This document shows positions 63,031 to 64,000 of a stretch of 64,000 bases of DNA, one piece after another. Position numbers and translations under genes: made by a program. Position 1 is the first letter of the stretch. Every line of letters begins with the position of its first letter. Source of the DNA: Flammeovirga kamogawensis (lineage in GTDB: Bacteria > Bacteroidota > Bacteroidia > Cytophagales > Flammeovirgaceae). The notes beneath the pieces are model-generated. The model had not been told where the DNA came from, made no database searches, and saw only the letters and a list, made by a program, of their open reading frames with translations. The stretch spans positions 2,932,001-2,996,000 of the forward strand of contig NZ_CP076128.1 of NCBI RefSeq assembly GCF_018736065.1. The letters are read 5' to 3'.

Positions 63031-64000
63031 TTAGTGTTGTAATGCTTCGCTAAACTTAACGTTGAAAGATGCACTATCCCAAGGATCTAATTTTACTCTA
63101 ACTACATTTACTCCTTTTTTACCTCTTAATTCAGTGAAAATACCATCTAGATCATTTTCTGTTTGTGCTACATAACTTGATGTAGTCACTCCATCAATAT
63201 CACCAAATGTTTCTGCCAATTGCTCATATTTCCATGGTAAAAAGTCATTATAAGAACGTTCTTTACCTGGGTGTATCTGGCGTTCTGCACCATAACCAGA
63301 ATTATCAAGAATTATTAAAGTCATGTCTAATTCATGCTCTATTACAGTAGATAACTCTTGTGCAGACATTAAAAATGCTCCATCACCAGTAATACTTATA
63401 ACTTGTCCTTTATCAGAAGTTACTTCACTGTGTGCAAAACTAGCTCCAACACTCATTCCAAAACCTGCTCCTAAAGAACCCCAATTTCCACATCCATGAA
63501 TCTTAATATCTTTCTTAAATTCTGTCTGTGATGAGTTAATGTACCCACCAGTATCACCTACTAAAACATCACCCGAATCCATGAAGTTTGCAAACTGAAC
63601 ATACATTCTATCAATTGTTAAAGCATTATCTGTAGGAGTGAATTTATCACGTCTTTCAAATGAAAACTTTTTCGCTGACTTATCAATTTCTAATTGTTTA
63701 GGAGATAGAGAAGTAACTTTTTCAGCTAAAATAGGAAGAATATCTTTTAAATAAACATCAAAATAATATTCTCCATTTATTATAACCATATCATTTAAAA
63801 TATGAATAGAATCTTGATTAACACCAATACCATCTGTAAAAACACCAGTGTCAAATTCTGTATGCTGCACACCAAACGTAATATTTAGGTCTGCTCCATC
63901 AATCATTTTTATAGTATAATCTTCTGATACTTTACCTTGATAAAAACCAACAGCATTTGGATGATCTTCGAAATGAGAAATCTTTCCTGTAAATACTGTC
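63031..64000 (-). CDS. Thiamine diphosphate-dependent decarboxylase (pyruvate/indolepyruvate type), C-terminal part
   Basis: The frame continues past the ATG at 63906 to the window end (GKISHFEDHPNAVGFYQG upstream), so the real start is beyond 64000 and about 323 residues are seen. HGCGNWGSLGAGFGMSVGASF, ITGDGAFLMSAQELSTVIEHE, DNSGYGAERQIHPGKE and YNDFLPWKYEQLAETFG are the thiamine-binding core of pyruvate, indolepyruvate or phenylpyruvate decarboxylases. Which 2-oxo acid is used cannot be told from this half. Confidence 0.88.
   Translation of the reverse strand, partial: TVFTGKISHFEDHPNAVGFYQGKVSEDYTIKMIDGADLNITFGVQHTEFDTGVFTDGIGVNQDSIHILNDMVIINGEYYFDVYLKDILPILAEKVTSLSPKQLEIDKSAKKFSFERRDKFTPTDNALTIDRMYVQFANFMDSGDVLVGDTGGYINSSQTEFKKDIKIHGCGNWGSLGAGFGMSVGASFAHSEVTSDKGQVISITGDGAFLMSAQELSTVIEHELDMTLIILDNSGYGAERQIHPGKERSYNDFLPWKYEQLAETFGDIDGVTTSSYVAQTENDLDGIFTELRGKKGVNVVRVKLDPWDSASFNVKFSEALQH

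Overview
The window is AT-rich DNA from a Bacteroidota bacterium, most likely a marine gliding Cytophagales relative of Flammeovirga. I infer this from two very large exported glycan hydrolases with type IX secretion (Por) tails, the many small outer-membrane barrels and Lol-type lipoproteins, promoter boxes of the TTTG/TAnnTTTG type, and almost no Shine-Dalgarno sites. I see no rRNA, tRNA, CRISPR array, prophage or intact insertion sequence.

Layout. 1-8850: an edge-truncated AraC regulator, RidA, HdeD-like membrane protein, a barrel, an erythromycin-esterase-like fusion, DoxX with a double palindromic operator, a surface-repeat protein, a BLUF photoreceptor and a methyltransferase. 9000-12000: a long-chain acyl-CoA synthetase followed by the decayed remains of a second copy, and a DUF3124 lipoprotein. 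12079-22800: the most interesting block. Two long minus-strand operons and a divergent DUF2490 barrel gene surround a regulator (N-terminal DNA-binding-like domain, TolB-like domain, TPRs). All three minus-strand promoters carry the same composite site, TTAGTTA-N4-CyGTATGTwACrGT, at a fixed distance from a weak -7 box. I read this as an undescribed local regulon exporting or importing and hydrolysing an unknown ester or sulfated compound: porin, two further barrels, a tannase-family esterase, an alkylsulfatase-like protein that has lost most zinc ligands, MarC and MscS proteins.

22880-30000: ion homeostasis, with a CPA1 antiporter, a DUF3124 lipoprotein, a 25-residue membrane peptide, a NarL-type two-component system and a CPA2/Kef antiporter. 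30045-35100: threonine and lysine-type amino-acid genes (thrB, thrA, a saccharopine dehydrogenase family gene). 35400-46750: mixed genes, including a second MarC, a transglutaminase-like TPR protein, MORN lipoprotein, MepB, an exported amidinotransferase, several barrels, DUF1349, DinB, dienelactone hydrolase and an alpha/beta hydrolase. 46900-52800: thioredoxin/AhpD/AraC, a YfgM-like TPR protein, pdhA, a 2H phosphoesterase-like protein and a GlmU-like nucleotidyltransferase. 53465-62980: a beta-glucan (laminarin-type) locus of two secreted multidomain GH16 enzymes, one with an extra clan-A hydrolase domain and one with an N-terminal metallophosphoesterase, followed by an AraC regulator. The window ends inside a thiamine-diphosphate-dependent decarboxylase gene.

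A recurring layout feature is an intrinsic-terminator hairpin placed only a few bases before the start codon of the next co-directional gene (thrA/thrB, thrB/small ORF, ahpD/araC, glmU-like/2H).
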